A stretch of 64,000 nucleotides of DNA from Trissonchulus latispiculum (taxonomy: Eukaryota; Nematoda; Enoplea; Enoplida; Ironidae), in NCBI GenBank assembly GCA_030248195.1, contig JASAND010011394.1:1-64000 (forward strand), given 5' to 3'. Positions 1 to 11,700 of the stretch are shown one piece after another; position 1 is the stretch's first letter, and each line of letters opens with the position of its first letter. A program made the position numbers and the translations under genes. The notes beneath the pieces are model-generated. The model saw only the letters and a program-made list of their open reading frames with translations, did not search any database and was not told the DNA's origin.

Positions 1-1517
1 TGAAAAGGCCCTTAGTCGTTTCAATGCCAACTGAAATTCAGTCGCCTATATCTAATTTGCAAGGGCAAGGCTTTCTTCTTATGTTGATAGATATCTGAAA
101 CTGCCAGGGGGGTCTGATAAAAAGTTTCCTTAACAACAAATTTTAATTCTTGCAGGCTCAGATTCAACATAAACACAAAAGTATATAAGCGGACGCAAAT
201 AAAGTCGGAGTCGACCACAAACAGCACAAAATTTTCGCATCACTCGGCCAGCTGATTCCAAGCAGCCTTCAAATACTACACCCCGTTTCCAAAAAAACTT
301 CCGCAGCTAGAGCGATGCAAACCTTACTCAGAATTTCACACTATTTTGGGGTTGACCTATTACGAAGATTCCGCCTCGTGCGGAATAAAAAGTTTAGGCA
401 ACAGTATCTCATCTGTGCACAGTTTTTGGCAGGACATCAAATAAGTACTAGTAGTATTTTTATATGTACATCTTAAATATAGCTAACATTTCAGACACCG
501 AACTTTGACTTAAACACATACGTTAAACCCTTTAAGTTTAAAACTTATTTTATTCTTATTTTAATCTAAACCCAACCAACATTTTAAGCCAGCCCTGATT
601 TTGTGACGAAAGGCAACCATTAAGCACAAATAGTCTATCATGAGGAGTGCAGGCTTCCAGAGTTGCGAACAACTTTTCCCATGTAAAATTGTGTATTTGA
701 ATAAAAGCGCCATCAAAAAGGGACGGAGTCTAATAGTATATCTTGTTACGCACATTCAATATTCGCTAGATTTGAGCACAAAACGGCTCTCACTTAACCA
801 TTAACGAGTGCCTCCCTTCATACGAAGTGTTCTGCTCTAGAGCAATGGAAAGGGTAGGAAGTAGATTCCGTCAGAAAATTGGTGTTGGAAAATGGGGGAG
901 CCCTGTTCGTATGTAATTTGAAGTTATTTCAACAACAGCAGCCTCATATACTCTTTTCTTGGGCTATAGCCTTTTATTAGGGGACCATTGTAACTGCTCT
1001 TATATCTTCCGAGCTTTACTGTGTACCAAGTCGTCTTCTGTGCCATTATTTCTGTAATAACTGTACCAATGAAAGGGGTCTATAGTCATGTACTATTAGC
1101 TTTCCGGCCCTTTTTTCGCATCCTTCATTATTCTCCGATTTTTTGCCAGCCATTCCTTGGATGGTCCTCATTTGAAAGGACTTGAAGCTCCCCGGGTTTC
1201 CCCCAATCAACCCAACTCTCCTATTCATGCTCTGATATTTGATCATGAATTCAGGCTTTGAAGCCTGTTGCTTGACACACTGACTGGATAGCTTCTATAG
1301 GCTAGAGCTAACATTAATGTCAGGACTTTCTTCGCGCAGGCGAGTTAAATGAGTTAAAAGAGTTACAGTTTTTTCTGTCGTTTAAACGAGCACATTGGCT
1401 GTGAGTGCTCCAATGGGCCTAGTGCAATTGCTTTAGTGCAATGCAAAGAGAGTTGAAACGACTTAAGTTTGTTAAAATTAGTATAAATTTAGTTATATTT
1501 GTCAACCGGAGGAACGT

Positions 1518-1602
1518 TCGTGTAATGTGGTCGGAGTACCGTTGCGCAATGCACTGAAAAGTAGCCCTCTAGTGGCTTACTCTTCTTCTTATCTCTGGTG
1601 CA
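1518..1602. mobile_element. Solo right end of the CCACCAAACGGGG family
   Basis: Contains TGTGGTCGGAGTACCG, then AGCCCTCTAGTGGCTTACTC and TTCTTCTTAT, the same terminal module as at 11450-11515. Related fragments occur at 6190-6540 (inverted, degraded), 18440-18500 and 38250-38285. Confidence 0.5.
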
Positions 1603-2274
1603 GTTATTCACTCTTTGTAATGTTTAGCAGTTTCTCTGGAAAAGTTTGAGGTTTTCTGCATTAGCAATTTCAGTAGAAAAATTTCTTCTCCTTTTCTATC
1701 CCGCCACAATTTAGTCAGATTTTGTTTTCAGAGAGAACTTTGCTAAAGGTGGGGGAATCTCCTGCTGCGAAGTATGCTACATAGCTACATTAATTCGCAT
1801 TCATGTTACCACTGGTTTGCCCCTGCTCTAAATATTACACTGATTTCAGATCTGCACGATTTCTTAGTCACCGGTAATTATCCAATTCTACGTCGTCCCA
1901 CGCTCCGTCTAGCGGAAGGATTAATTAAGTTCTTTATGAGACCACACCTGCGGAAATAAGTGAAAGCACAAATAAAATAAAAGATCTCATTAAGCATGTA
2001 GTTACTAGTTACACTATGACTGCAGGAATCTCCTTTTTGTTTGTCCTTGGGGAAGTTGGGTCGCGTAAATTGTTGTATGTTGTAGGGTATGTTACACATA
2101 GGCTTTCATAGTGTAAAAAGAAAAGATATATTGAACCAGCTCACTGGCATAGACGTCTTCGCGAAAGTCAGTAAATCTTATTCGGATTCTAAAATAGATT
2201 CAGCAATGTTTTCAGGCAGACAAAGGTAATAATTACAGATGGAGAAAGCAGGCGTAGGAAAGATTGATAAACTA

Positions 2275-2322
2275 GATATGGAAGTTCAGCTGATGGCTTG
2301 GTGGTGATAGCAAACGTGACCT
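2275..2322 (+). repeat. tRNA-like SINE fragment, second family
   Basis: Matches the first part of the SINE at 35970 (GGAAGTTCAGCTGATGGC onward) and then decays. Confidence 0.4.
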
Positions 2323-2548
2323 TAACCCTCTTCTGACCAGTTTTTCATTTTTGGCTGCCATTTTTTACAGAGACCACCTAGAAAGATGAGACTGCTACCA
2401 ATCAATAGAGAATTAATTGCTCTACATTCCACATGTAAGCATGGAAGGGTCCTCGATGCACCTAGAAAAAGTTAGAAGCCGTCAAATTCGGACAAAGTAC
2501 GAAGTGTTGTTAAATTTTCATTGCAAAAATCCAATAAATTATCTCTAG

Positions 2549-2783
2549 CTGCAAGACTTGATTCAGATACAGGATCAACTATGCGTTATTTTAGTGCGCA
2601 TAACCTCCCGCATCACCTGGCGGAACGACTTTTCTGCCGACGAACTACAGCCGGCTCTGGATTTGCTTGAATGCAGAGCTCGACAGGGCTTGAAATCATC
2701 AAAATTTCCATATCGCGGAATGCTATTAGAAACTAGATTTTTCAAGCAGATGTCGAAATATTCTCCCAAAATAGGGTGGACCT
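2549..2783 (+). CDS. Possible coding exon, unidentified
   Basis: An open stretch of 78 codons follows atctctag and could end at ACCT|gttaaa, with a stop three bases later at 2786-2788. Its composition (ADELQPALDLLECRARQGLK and flanks) is more GC-rich and codon-like than the neighbourhood. Its outgoing phase 1 would fit the exon at 5497. It does not show the expected first strand of the DUF4062 domain, so linking it to the NWD gene is not supported by sequence. It could also be a decayed transposon fragment. Confidence 0.25.
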
Positions 2784-2788
2784 GTTAA

Positions 2789-4125
2789 AGATAAAAGGAG
2801 AAAATGCCCAGATTGCCAACCGTCAACTGGGCTCTGTCCCAAAAATTAAGATGCCAAAAATTACCACTAGCCAGACTGTTTAATTTAAAAGCAATTTAAC
2901 TTAAACTTTCTCCTACTCCTGAGGTATTCAAAGAGTTTGTGGCTTGTTTGGTTCAACCTGAAAGAGTAGAGCGGATCAATCGGTCATCCCTTTAAGAATT
3001 TTGGTCAGACTTTAGTTTGGATTTAACATAGCTACACTCCCACTTTGCACCCAACGAGGCGCAATGAAAGCCCTTGTACGCATCGCATAATAACCAAAAC
3101 AGACTTGAGAGTCTATTAAGCTACCGTCAGCCATTTTTTCTGTCCCCCTCCTGATTGAATTTCAGTCCTGGTTAACCCGAACTCTCTCTCTCTAGCCTTT
3201 ATTTCGCTCAACTGTTAGCTTTAGCTCAGAAAACTTTGCCTGTCCTGTACCCTAATCCTACACCTCGAACAAAGGGCTCAGGTTACGCAGAAATAGGAGG
3301 AACAGTATAATATTCAGTCTTACTCAGGGTTGATATAAAGCGTTTCTAGAACTCTACAGCTTTAACTTCTAAGCTCAAATTAGTGCTGAACTCAGGGAAT
3401 AAGAAATGTTTTTGTTTTTGTGCCCCAACAAAAATTTCGGAAGGCACTTTACATACGTATGCAGTTCTCGAAAAATCATTTCTCGGCAACGAAATATATA
3501 TAGCTGGTTGTTGCGTGCAAAAATTAGCTATGTGACCTCTTAAAAATTGTCGCTAAGACTACTGACCTCTATACTTTAGTGGTATCAGTAATAATCTTTG
3601 TAATACAATACCTTAGCTGACGTTCTAGCACGACAGATCTAAAAACCTTATTTTTCAGGTCACACCAATTACCCTAAGTGTTTCAAAGTCTATTTTGAAA
3701 ACAACCTACTGATTTGTATAAATTATACACTAGGCATATTCTTATTTTATGTCTGAATCTGAATAGCTTGACGAATAAAGCAACCTTCCTTTCATACATT
3801 TTCATAAACAGGATGTGTAAGATAGATATACAGTAGTCACCACTAATTAACTTAACTATTTCTGTTTTTAAGTTTTCTTACTTTATTAATGGGAATTTAT
3901 AAAATCACATTATATTCAGCCGAACTATTTTCTGAACTAATTAGAATATCCTTCACATTAAGTAGGGGTAAGAGTCCGAAACTCAAATTCTATGTATATC
4001 AGTTTCGGTTTGGACATTCAGAATTATCAAAGATGTCTTGCCTTTTCAGAACCTATGCCTAGGTGTTTAATTAATCTTTACTTCAGATTTGAGACCTCTA
4101 GTTGTAATAATTATTATTAACAATT

Positions 4126-4188
<63 letters not shown>

Positions 4189-4750
4189 GTATTTATTTAT
4201 ATAACATAATTTATAATTTCATTGATGTGTATGACGAATAAAATAATTATACACTAACATAATTACTGTTTCAGGCAACAGATTTTGACAATTTCTGATC
4301 ATGTCAGCTTTTGCCCACATCTGTCTGGGACAAACTTTACAGTGCTTAAATTCAACCACAATAATTTAGCGTGTGTAGCAGCCGACTGTTATGTACTCCG
4401 GGAGCCAAGACATGCAGCAAGCCATTAATCACGCCTTATGTGGTAATCTTAACCAGCGGTTGCCTTCTCCGCGGACCAGAACCATCAAGATACTATTACT
4501 GTCTACTTTGAGTGGTAGGCGGAAGCTTTAAGCTAGTTTAGCTTGTACCTAGAAATTTAATTGTCACACAAGAAAAAATCCGGCCTCAGGTGAAATTCCA
4601 ACAAACGACTTCCGGACTTCCGGACTTCCGAATTAACTTTCTGATCGCACTCGCTCTGTCAACGGAATTCCTAATACTGTGCTATAAAACTAATTGTCAC
4701 TCCGTTATGCTTCTGCCAAGAAACTACTTTACCTAAAAATTTGTCAAGTC
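2789..4750. other. Noncoding stretch
   Basis: AT-rich. It holds the AAT microsatellite at 4128 and a short tandem CTTCCGGA at about 4610. Nothing else recognised. Confidence 0.6.
4128..4188. repeat. (AAT)n microsatellite
   Basis: About 20 uninterrupted AAT units in noncoding sequence. Confidence 0.95.
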
Positions 4751-5047
4751 TAGTGTTTGAGGCCGGTCGGCCTATGCCGGCCGACGGTTTTCGCTGTCGG
4801 CTTTTTAGCGGCCGCCTGCCGGGATGGAAAGCAACAATCAGAAATTTGCAATCTAGAGCAACTAAGCTTAAAACGAAACTCCAAGTCTAGCTAATGCTAA
4901 TTTTCTATGCTATGTTGTGCTATTTTTCTAATATAACATCCGAAAACCAATGTCCGAGTAGTCATAGTAAACAGCTACAGGTCGGTAGCCGGCCGGCATG
5001 CGGACATAACTCCCGGTGGCTGAAACCCCGGCCGGTCCCAAGCACTA
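4751..5047. mobile_element. hAT-like MITE with GGCCGG-rich ends
   Basis: Inverted ends: TAGTGTTTGAGGCCGGTCGG on the left; the complement of the right end reads TAGTGCTTGGGACCGGCCG. Both arms are GC-rich inside AT-rich DNA. The flanking 8-mers (GTCAAGTC and GCCAGACT) agree only partly, so the target duplication is not proven. Confidence 0.65.
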
Positions 5048-5254
5048 GCCAGACTGCGTGTTTCCAGCTTTTAGGTGTGAGGATGGGTGGTAACCAAAAC
5101 CCAGTCAAATGTTTACAGTTCCAAGTAAACAAACAAGATTTTTCAAGGGGAACATATTAGAATATTTTTGGATAACTTCAGGCTAACTCAATTTATTTAT
5201 TTATGTTTATTTATGTTTATTATGCTTATTGTTTATTAGTTTAAGCGATAAGCA

Positions 5255-5345
5255 AAACCTTAGATGGAAATCGAAACCACAATCTTCTGCTTAGTACAGC
5301 TGCTGATTGAGCTACCCACCCAGGAACAATCGAACCAAGCTGAAG
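5255..5345 (-). repeat. tRNA-derived SINE copy
   Basis: The minus strand reads GGTAGCTCAATCAGCAGC (A box) and GTGGTTTCGATTTCCATC (B box), with CTTGGTTCGATTG upstream. The same arrangement recurs at 32975-33080 and, diverged, at 23530-23625. Confidence 0.55.
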
Positions 5346-5496
5346 TTTGAAGAGGCTTTTTTAAACGAGTTTTAAGGTACGTACGTAGGTTTCAGAGGTA
5401 CGTACCGGTTTTAAAAGTTTTAAAAGAGGCTTATAGCATATACTGGTGTAAAAAGCTGAATTGATAATTGTCAGTCGTTCTCTATATAAATTTCAG

Positions 5497-5705
5497 ATTT
5501 CGAGGACGAGCGAGAAGTGGTGTGGACCGAAATCTTGCCCGAACTGCAGCATTACTGTTTGCATTTCGGCAGTGAACTGTTGGTGATTGATCCTTTACAG
5601 GGACTTTCAGCCAATGAGAGTCTGGTTGCCATTTGTGCCGAACTTCCCCTTCTACTTAAGGAGATTTCACTGACGCGGGATGTGTCATCTGGAATATTTT
5701 TCATG
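5497..5705 (+). CDS. NWD2-like, exon: DUF4062-like N-terminal region
   Basis: The exon lies between tttcag and ATG|gtgagt and enters in phase 1. It encodes FEDEREVVWTEILPELQHYC and continues to SSGIFFM. The pattern of acidic/ER, then leaf-like PELxxYC, then a hydrophobic strand matches the start of the DUF4062 domain of NWD proteins (ERxxLxExVYPxLRxxC followed by FxVVDLxWG). The usual WG after the strand is replaced by LQG. The preceding exon, which should carry the conserved first strand of the domain, was not found. Confidence 0.8.
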
Positions 5706-8700
5706 GTGAGTTCAAAAATGTGGGGATCAGTACAATCAAGAGTCTATAATAGGAAGAGTGAGACACTCAGCTTCTCCTAATAGAATAAGCTTGCGAGATA
5801 ATCGGCACATAAGGCCGAATTTCGGGGGTGGTTGATGCGGTTATCATTGTTAAGCATGTGATTTAAACTAAACGATCGAGTTATGATTGACTATCAACTA
5901 AAAAGAATCTGATTTTTTACTACAGCTACCATACCTGCTACGTACCGGTATCAAATGTGTGACCGTAAACGAAAAGCTGATTTCTTTCAAAAGCTCAATT
6001 AACGTAAACTTTAATATCTGGCTGTCCCTGGACTTTGTTGACAGAAATTTTTATGGTACACCAAAAGAACTCAGAATTATCAGAACTCTAAGAAGGACAA
6101 AATTTCAAAGCAAATTTTTCGGCACAGGGAGTTTATATACTCTATTCGTTGAAGTAGAGTAAGGTTATTTGGCAGTTTCCCTCCATTGTCTTGCTTAACG
6201 GTGCTCCGACCAGAATACGCGAATGTTCCCGTTAGGTCCAAAATATGTACTCCCTCCCGCCTGGTTGAAGGGGGGTTGATGCGGTGGCCTGGATTACACT
6301 TTTTTCTGGGTACCGGCAGTTAGTTCAGCGAACAACCTTTGCTGAGTTAATACGTTATCATAATCCCTACAGGATTCCCAACCAAACAATGTGGGAGTAC
6401 ATGATTGGATGTTCTGGCCACCCTCTCATCAAACGGGTTGGGAGTTTGTCTTGTCGACACCAGTCAACCAAACTCGAGGTATTCGCATCATGTATTCTGG
6501 TCGGGGCCTCGGGGCACCGTTATGCAAGACAATGAAGAGAAACCGTCATGCGGCTATAACTCTTCTCCCAAACAATAATGTATTTAGACACTATAGATAA
6601 CCTCAGCGTTGGTCCGGCTACTTAATGCCAATATTTTGTACCTGTGCCAACCAACCTAAAAACAGTCAAGATTTAACAATTGGTTGCAACTGTCAATTAA
6701 TAAAACTTTCACTGGACATTTTGAGAAACTATTTAAATGATACGCCACTGTTGTTCGCAGCTCCGTTTGTCCCGAAATCAACACTATTCTCGGTAGAGCC
6801 ATAGGTTCTTTGGTCCGAAGGACTCAAAGACATCGCTTTCGTAGCCAGGGCGGGTGCCGAAGGCGCCTTGGTGAAACTGGCTAAACTGTTGCGAATTTTC
6901 TTCCGCAAAAGCTGTCTGTCCGTTTCACTGATCGGATATTCCCAAATCGTAATCAGACTGATTAATAATGCTAGTACGGGTACTCCCCCAACAATCACTC
7001 TTAGTGTGGTGTCCACAGCGGCAGGCTGGTTGTCGCATTTCGCTGAGCTGTAGCCAGCAAGATCCAGTGCTAGATTGCTGATACCTGGAAGAAAAAGTAG
7101 GAATTAGAATTTGAAGAAATAAAGGAAAACCTCTTGCTGTAGAGTCGTGCGCCTACATCAGATGATTTTGAGCAAGCCACCAGAACCAGTATATTAATTT
7201 CTACAGATATAGGTTAATATAAAGGTGGAATGACAGATCTTTAGCTGATGACAAAATTCTAGAAACTAAACCTTGAGTTAAGACTTAAGATTAAGATTAC
7301 GACTTAAGATTATTTAAAACAAAACATTTATTCCCAGAGTTAAACGTAAAGGGAAACCGGTCGGGTCTAAACTGAGAACATATTAACTGAGAACGTATTT
7401 TTTCGTTGGTTTGGTTTTTCGAAATTTGCAGAGATGGTTGGAAACAAAGACACTGAAAACCAGGCAGTCCATGGCATGCCCGCTGTCGTCGATTTTGTAG
7501 TCTGAAAAGTTTCTTTTCCCGTAAGCCTGAGTTTTCACATCTCAAATCGTTTAAGACACATCAAAAAAGTTGCTACTGGTAACAAGCACGTACCAAGCAT
7601 AACTCCATAGCCAAGCTTATCCACAAACCCCACCACAGAATAAAACAGTGGTTCTTTGCCATAACCGTGTTCTAGTCCGTAGGCAGCAATCACATCCGGA
7701 AATATGGAATAGCAGATCAACAGAACTGCGGCCAAAAACAGGCCCGTAAATATTGCAACAAAAATCATCAGCACCAGATTGTACTGGAAAAATAGGTGAC
7801 CCCATAGGATTATCATCAGTGGTATCACGCCTAGAGTACAGGTTACCTTTTTGCCAAACCGTTTGGCAACAGTTTTCTGCCACACGACGAGTGAGAGTGA
7901 ATCGAAAATGTACAGAATAATGATGTAGAAGGGAAAGAATTTATTTCCGTGCAAACTGTAATGGAAATAGAGGGCATAGTTACCCATAACCGCACCCATT
8001 GCCAGGGTTAGTGTCAGGAAAAAGATGATAATGTATCGAAATGGCTTAAACTTAAGAATCGATTTATAATACCGGAAAACGACACGAAACGGCTCTCCCG
8101 AAACCGTATGCAACTCGTATCGTTCTTTAACGCTGAAAAAGGCACAGACACCACAGATCAGCATAAAACCGCTGTTAACCATCGCAGTTAACATATAGCT
8201 GGCTTTCTGTGCTTCCCCCAGATCCAGAAAAGCATGATGTTTCCTGGGTTTCACGTGAGGATGACACTGCTTTGAGCCGATAGCTCCAACCCATAGGGCA
8301 ATTAGGCCGTGCAGAGCCAAACCCAAGATGCTTCCAAACTGTTCCATTCCTAAAAGCAATAAGAGTTTTCTTGTACCACATTTAATATGTAGGAAAACAC
8401 AAACTAATGAACTTATCGATAAATTATCGAACTATGCATTCCAGCGAATAGTTTACTCTGGGGAAGAGCGCTCACCGCGTCAATTGGCTGTTGTGTTTCG
8501 GACGGCTTTTAGGAACCTTCTCAAAAATTTTATAAACGTTGGTTTTGTTGTTTTGAAACGTTTAATTGACGTTTACCGTTTAACGTTTAACGTGACTGCA
8601 GGAGAGGAATTTTTATGATTTATTCTAAGATTAATAGGCTGCTAGGTTCACAACAGTTTACAAGAAATTGGGAAACTGAATTCAGCGAGCTATATAACTG

Positions 8701-11700
8701 GTTTTGATGGTCGGGTTCTAACTGAGTGTTAGTGTAATATCCTTGCAAATCAGCAAAAATCACTCTCATTTTCTCTCACCTCCCCACTCTGCTTACTTTT
8801 CTTCAATTCTTTCAATCCTGATTTCAACCTTTCACAGAACTATAATATACTGTACGCTGCAGTGTAATTCACTGTAACTAAGCATTTACCAGTCCTATAG
8901 GCTATCAAGGTATCTCGTTCGTGAGGGTCATTTGTGGCAACTAGAGCCAGGGAAACATATGGGACATGATAGCATGTAGTTGTAACAGCATAAAACCAAT
9001 ATATGAACAAATAATAGACCAGCAGCTCCTGTTTGTTGAAACCTGGTGGCACGTACCTGAAAAAAGTGCAAAATGAGTTTCTCTAAGGCTATTTTAATCG
9101 TCTTATTCGTTTCGAAAATTACAGTCAATTCCGCAGCAGGCAGTTTAAATTTTTTTACAGTCCAGTTCCTTACGCTTCAGATCAGTTTTCAGTTTTGATA
9201 AGATATAATTATTACATATTTGATTAATTATTTTCAATTAGTGCATTTGTCAGGTTAAACATAGACAGGGTCTGTATTGTTTTCGCATATGCTACAACCG
9301 GTCACCTACCATAACAAGATATACGCCGCACAGACGAACGGTATAGCACCCAGGACCCATGGTCTGAACTTGCCGATCCTAGTGTTAACTTTAGTAAAGG
9401 CATAGCCTGCAATTGGGTCAGAGACTGCATCAAGAAGTCTTCCACCAAAAGTAATCAGGGAAACGTAGCTGGGGGGCAGCTCCGCTACTTGTAGGAGGAA
9501 TACGGTAAAGTAGACGTTTACAACGTAGCTTAGCATAGTTTTTGGCAGTGAGCCAAAAGCGTAGCCCAGAACCCGACCCAATCGTAAAGGAGGTTCTTGA
9601 GGCAAATTTCTGGAGTCTGTAGATTCCCCACGGCTCCTTGAGGGAGCCATTAAACTGTCATCCATTTGGATGGCCGAAAGAATTAGTCAGACGGTCATGC
9701 TGAGTGGTTAGGATATGCAAATTAGGTTTCAGCTTGCTGCTAGACCACAATCTAAAATAAACCAAGACCAGTCAAAGTCAGACGCTTAATCGGGTTTCTA
9801 ATCACCCTGGCTCTCAGAATCTCGGCTTTCAGAATAATCGCATAGTTTTCTTGATGTGCTACCGACACAGGGCATCTCACTTCTGAAGCACTGTAATGGT
9901 TCTTTCATTAGTTAATTCATAAATCAATTAAGTATAACAAATCCCTGAATCGCTAACAGCATGTGCACCAAAGCCTGCCAGTTGCACTGGTTGAGCAATA
10001 TTAACGAAAAAACGAATTACAGGAATTTCAGTCAAATTGTACACAATTTCGAAAAGTCGATCAAGATAGAAGAATGGCAAAGAAAGTGAACTTTGATGAA
10101 AAGTTAAAATAAAACAAAACAATTGTAACCTAAAACTAAAACTGAATTTTTACACACTCTTTTTTGGGTACGAATAAAAATAATCGTTTTTTAGGAACAG
10201 CTTGCCAGCGTATGTTAGTGTACGTCATAGCAGTGTTAACGCTGATAGCTGATAAGGACTTAATGTACTCAGCTCGCAGCACAAAGCAATACTATCAGCA
10301 TCGTTTGCAGCTGATGTCACGCCATTTGCTGCAGCACATGATGCAGCAACACCCACAGTGTTAAGATAGAATCATAAGAATACTGACAACAACCTTTCTG
10401 TGAACAGGATTATTCGAAAATTAAAATTAAAAAGAAAGTAAGCGTTTAAATTAATATGAAAATAATCAGGCAATTCTTAAGTTACAACGAAATTAAATTT
10501 ACAGCAAAGCTTTGGGAGCAAGATTATGCTAAAATAAAAAACTAAGTAAAATCTAACGATTTGATTTTTGAAAGAATTTGCTGAATTCAAAAGGACAAAT
10601 AAATAAAACCAAAAAGTGGATCCACATAAAATTAGATTTAATGAAAAATAACTCCAAAGAATTAATTCTGTGAATTTCCGAAACAGTAAACAAGGGAACA
10701 TACACGACACGGCTTTCATGAGTGCATAATCAATTAGTTATCGATTATTACACTACATTATCGACGAATGTATCAATTTGGGTGCCTTGATATTGCCATC
10801 TTAAATTTCTTCTTCTTGTTTTCTTTATTGCCATAATGCCATGTATTAAATGTTTTCTATTCCAGGCTATGGTTGGAGATAAGTATGGTCAAATTCCTCT
10901 GCCAGCAGCCATCCGGCAAGAAGAATTCGGTCATATTCGACAGACAGCCTTTGAAGCAGGAAAAGGTTCGAGCATACTCTCTAAAACACTTAAAATCTTA
11001 GCAACACTCTTGTAATTTACACAAACCTATAGCAAGCTCAAATCACAACTGTTCCTTATATTTTATATTCTGTTTATTCTCAGTACACTTCAGCAACCCC
11101 CCTCCGTTTGGGGGGGGGGGTCTAGCAAAGGATTACGGTAGTTTTTGTTCTATTCGAAAATGGGTCCCCGTTTGGTGGGGGGGGGTAGGCAAAAGAGGTC
11201 CCCGTTGGGGTGGGGGGGGTCGCCAACAGCCAATTAGATTCAGCCAATCTTTGTCTGTCTTGACGACCCCCCCCCCAAACGGGGACCTCTTTTGACTACC
11301 CGCTCCCCCACCAAACAGGGACCTCTTTTGGCTACCCCCCACCCACCAAATGGGGAGGGGGTATGCTCGTGGACCCCCCCACCAAACGGGGAGGGGGTAT
11401 GCTCGTCGACCCCCCCCCCCCCACCAAACGGGGGAACATTCGCGTTTTGTGGTCGGAGCACCGTTACGCAATGCCAAGAAGAGGAGCCCTCTAGTGGCTT
11501 ACTCTTCTTCTATAATATAAGGAATTAATTATAGACTCTTGTCTTGGTGCAATACATCAAGTTTTCGAAAAAAGCAGCTCTTGGTGGGACTCGAACCCAC
11601 GTTCGCTTACTTGGTGCGTAAAGGCTCTAATTAAGTAAGCAACGGGAGCCTCAGTGAAACAAGTCGAGCCGTAATTTACAATATAAGTGTACATTTATTT

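Larger units (their letters stand above)
1..2548. other. Noncoding, upstream of NWD2-like exons
   Basis: AT-rich sequence with only short ORFs. Apart from the repeat end at 1518-1602 and the SINE fragment at 2275 nothing is recognised. It may contain the 5' exons of the NWD2-like gene, but none shows the expected sequence. Confidence 0.6.

Noticed and set aside
11133..11528. Gly/Pro-rich ORFs near 11.2-11.5 kb
   Set aside because: They are made by G and C runs in the CCACCAAACGGGG repeat.
11577..11655. Functional tRNA gene on the minus strand
   Set aside because: Only the T-arm is intact; the acceptor and D stems do not pair.
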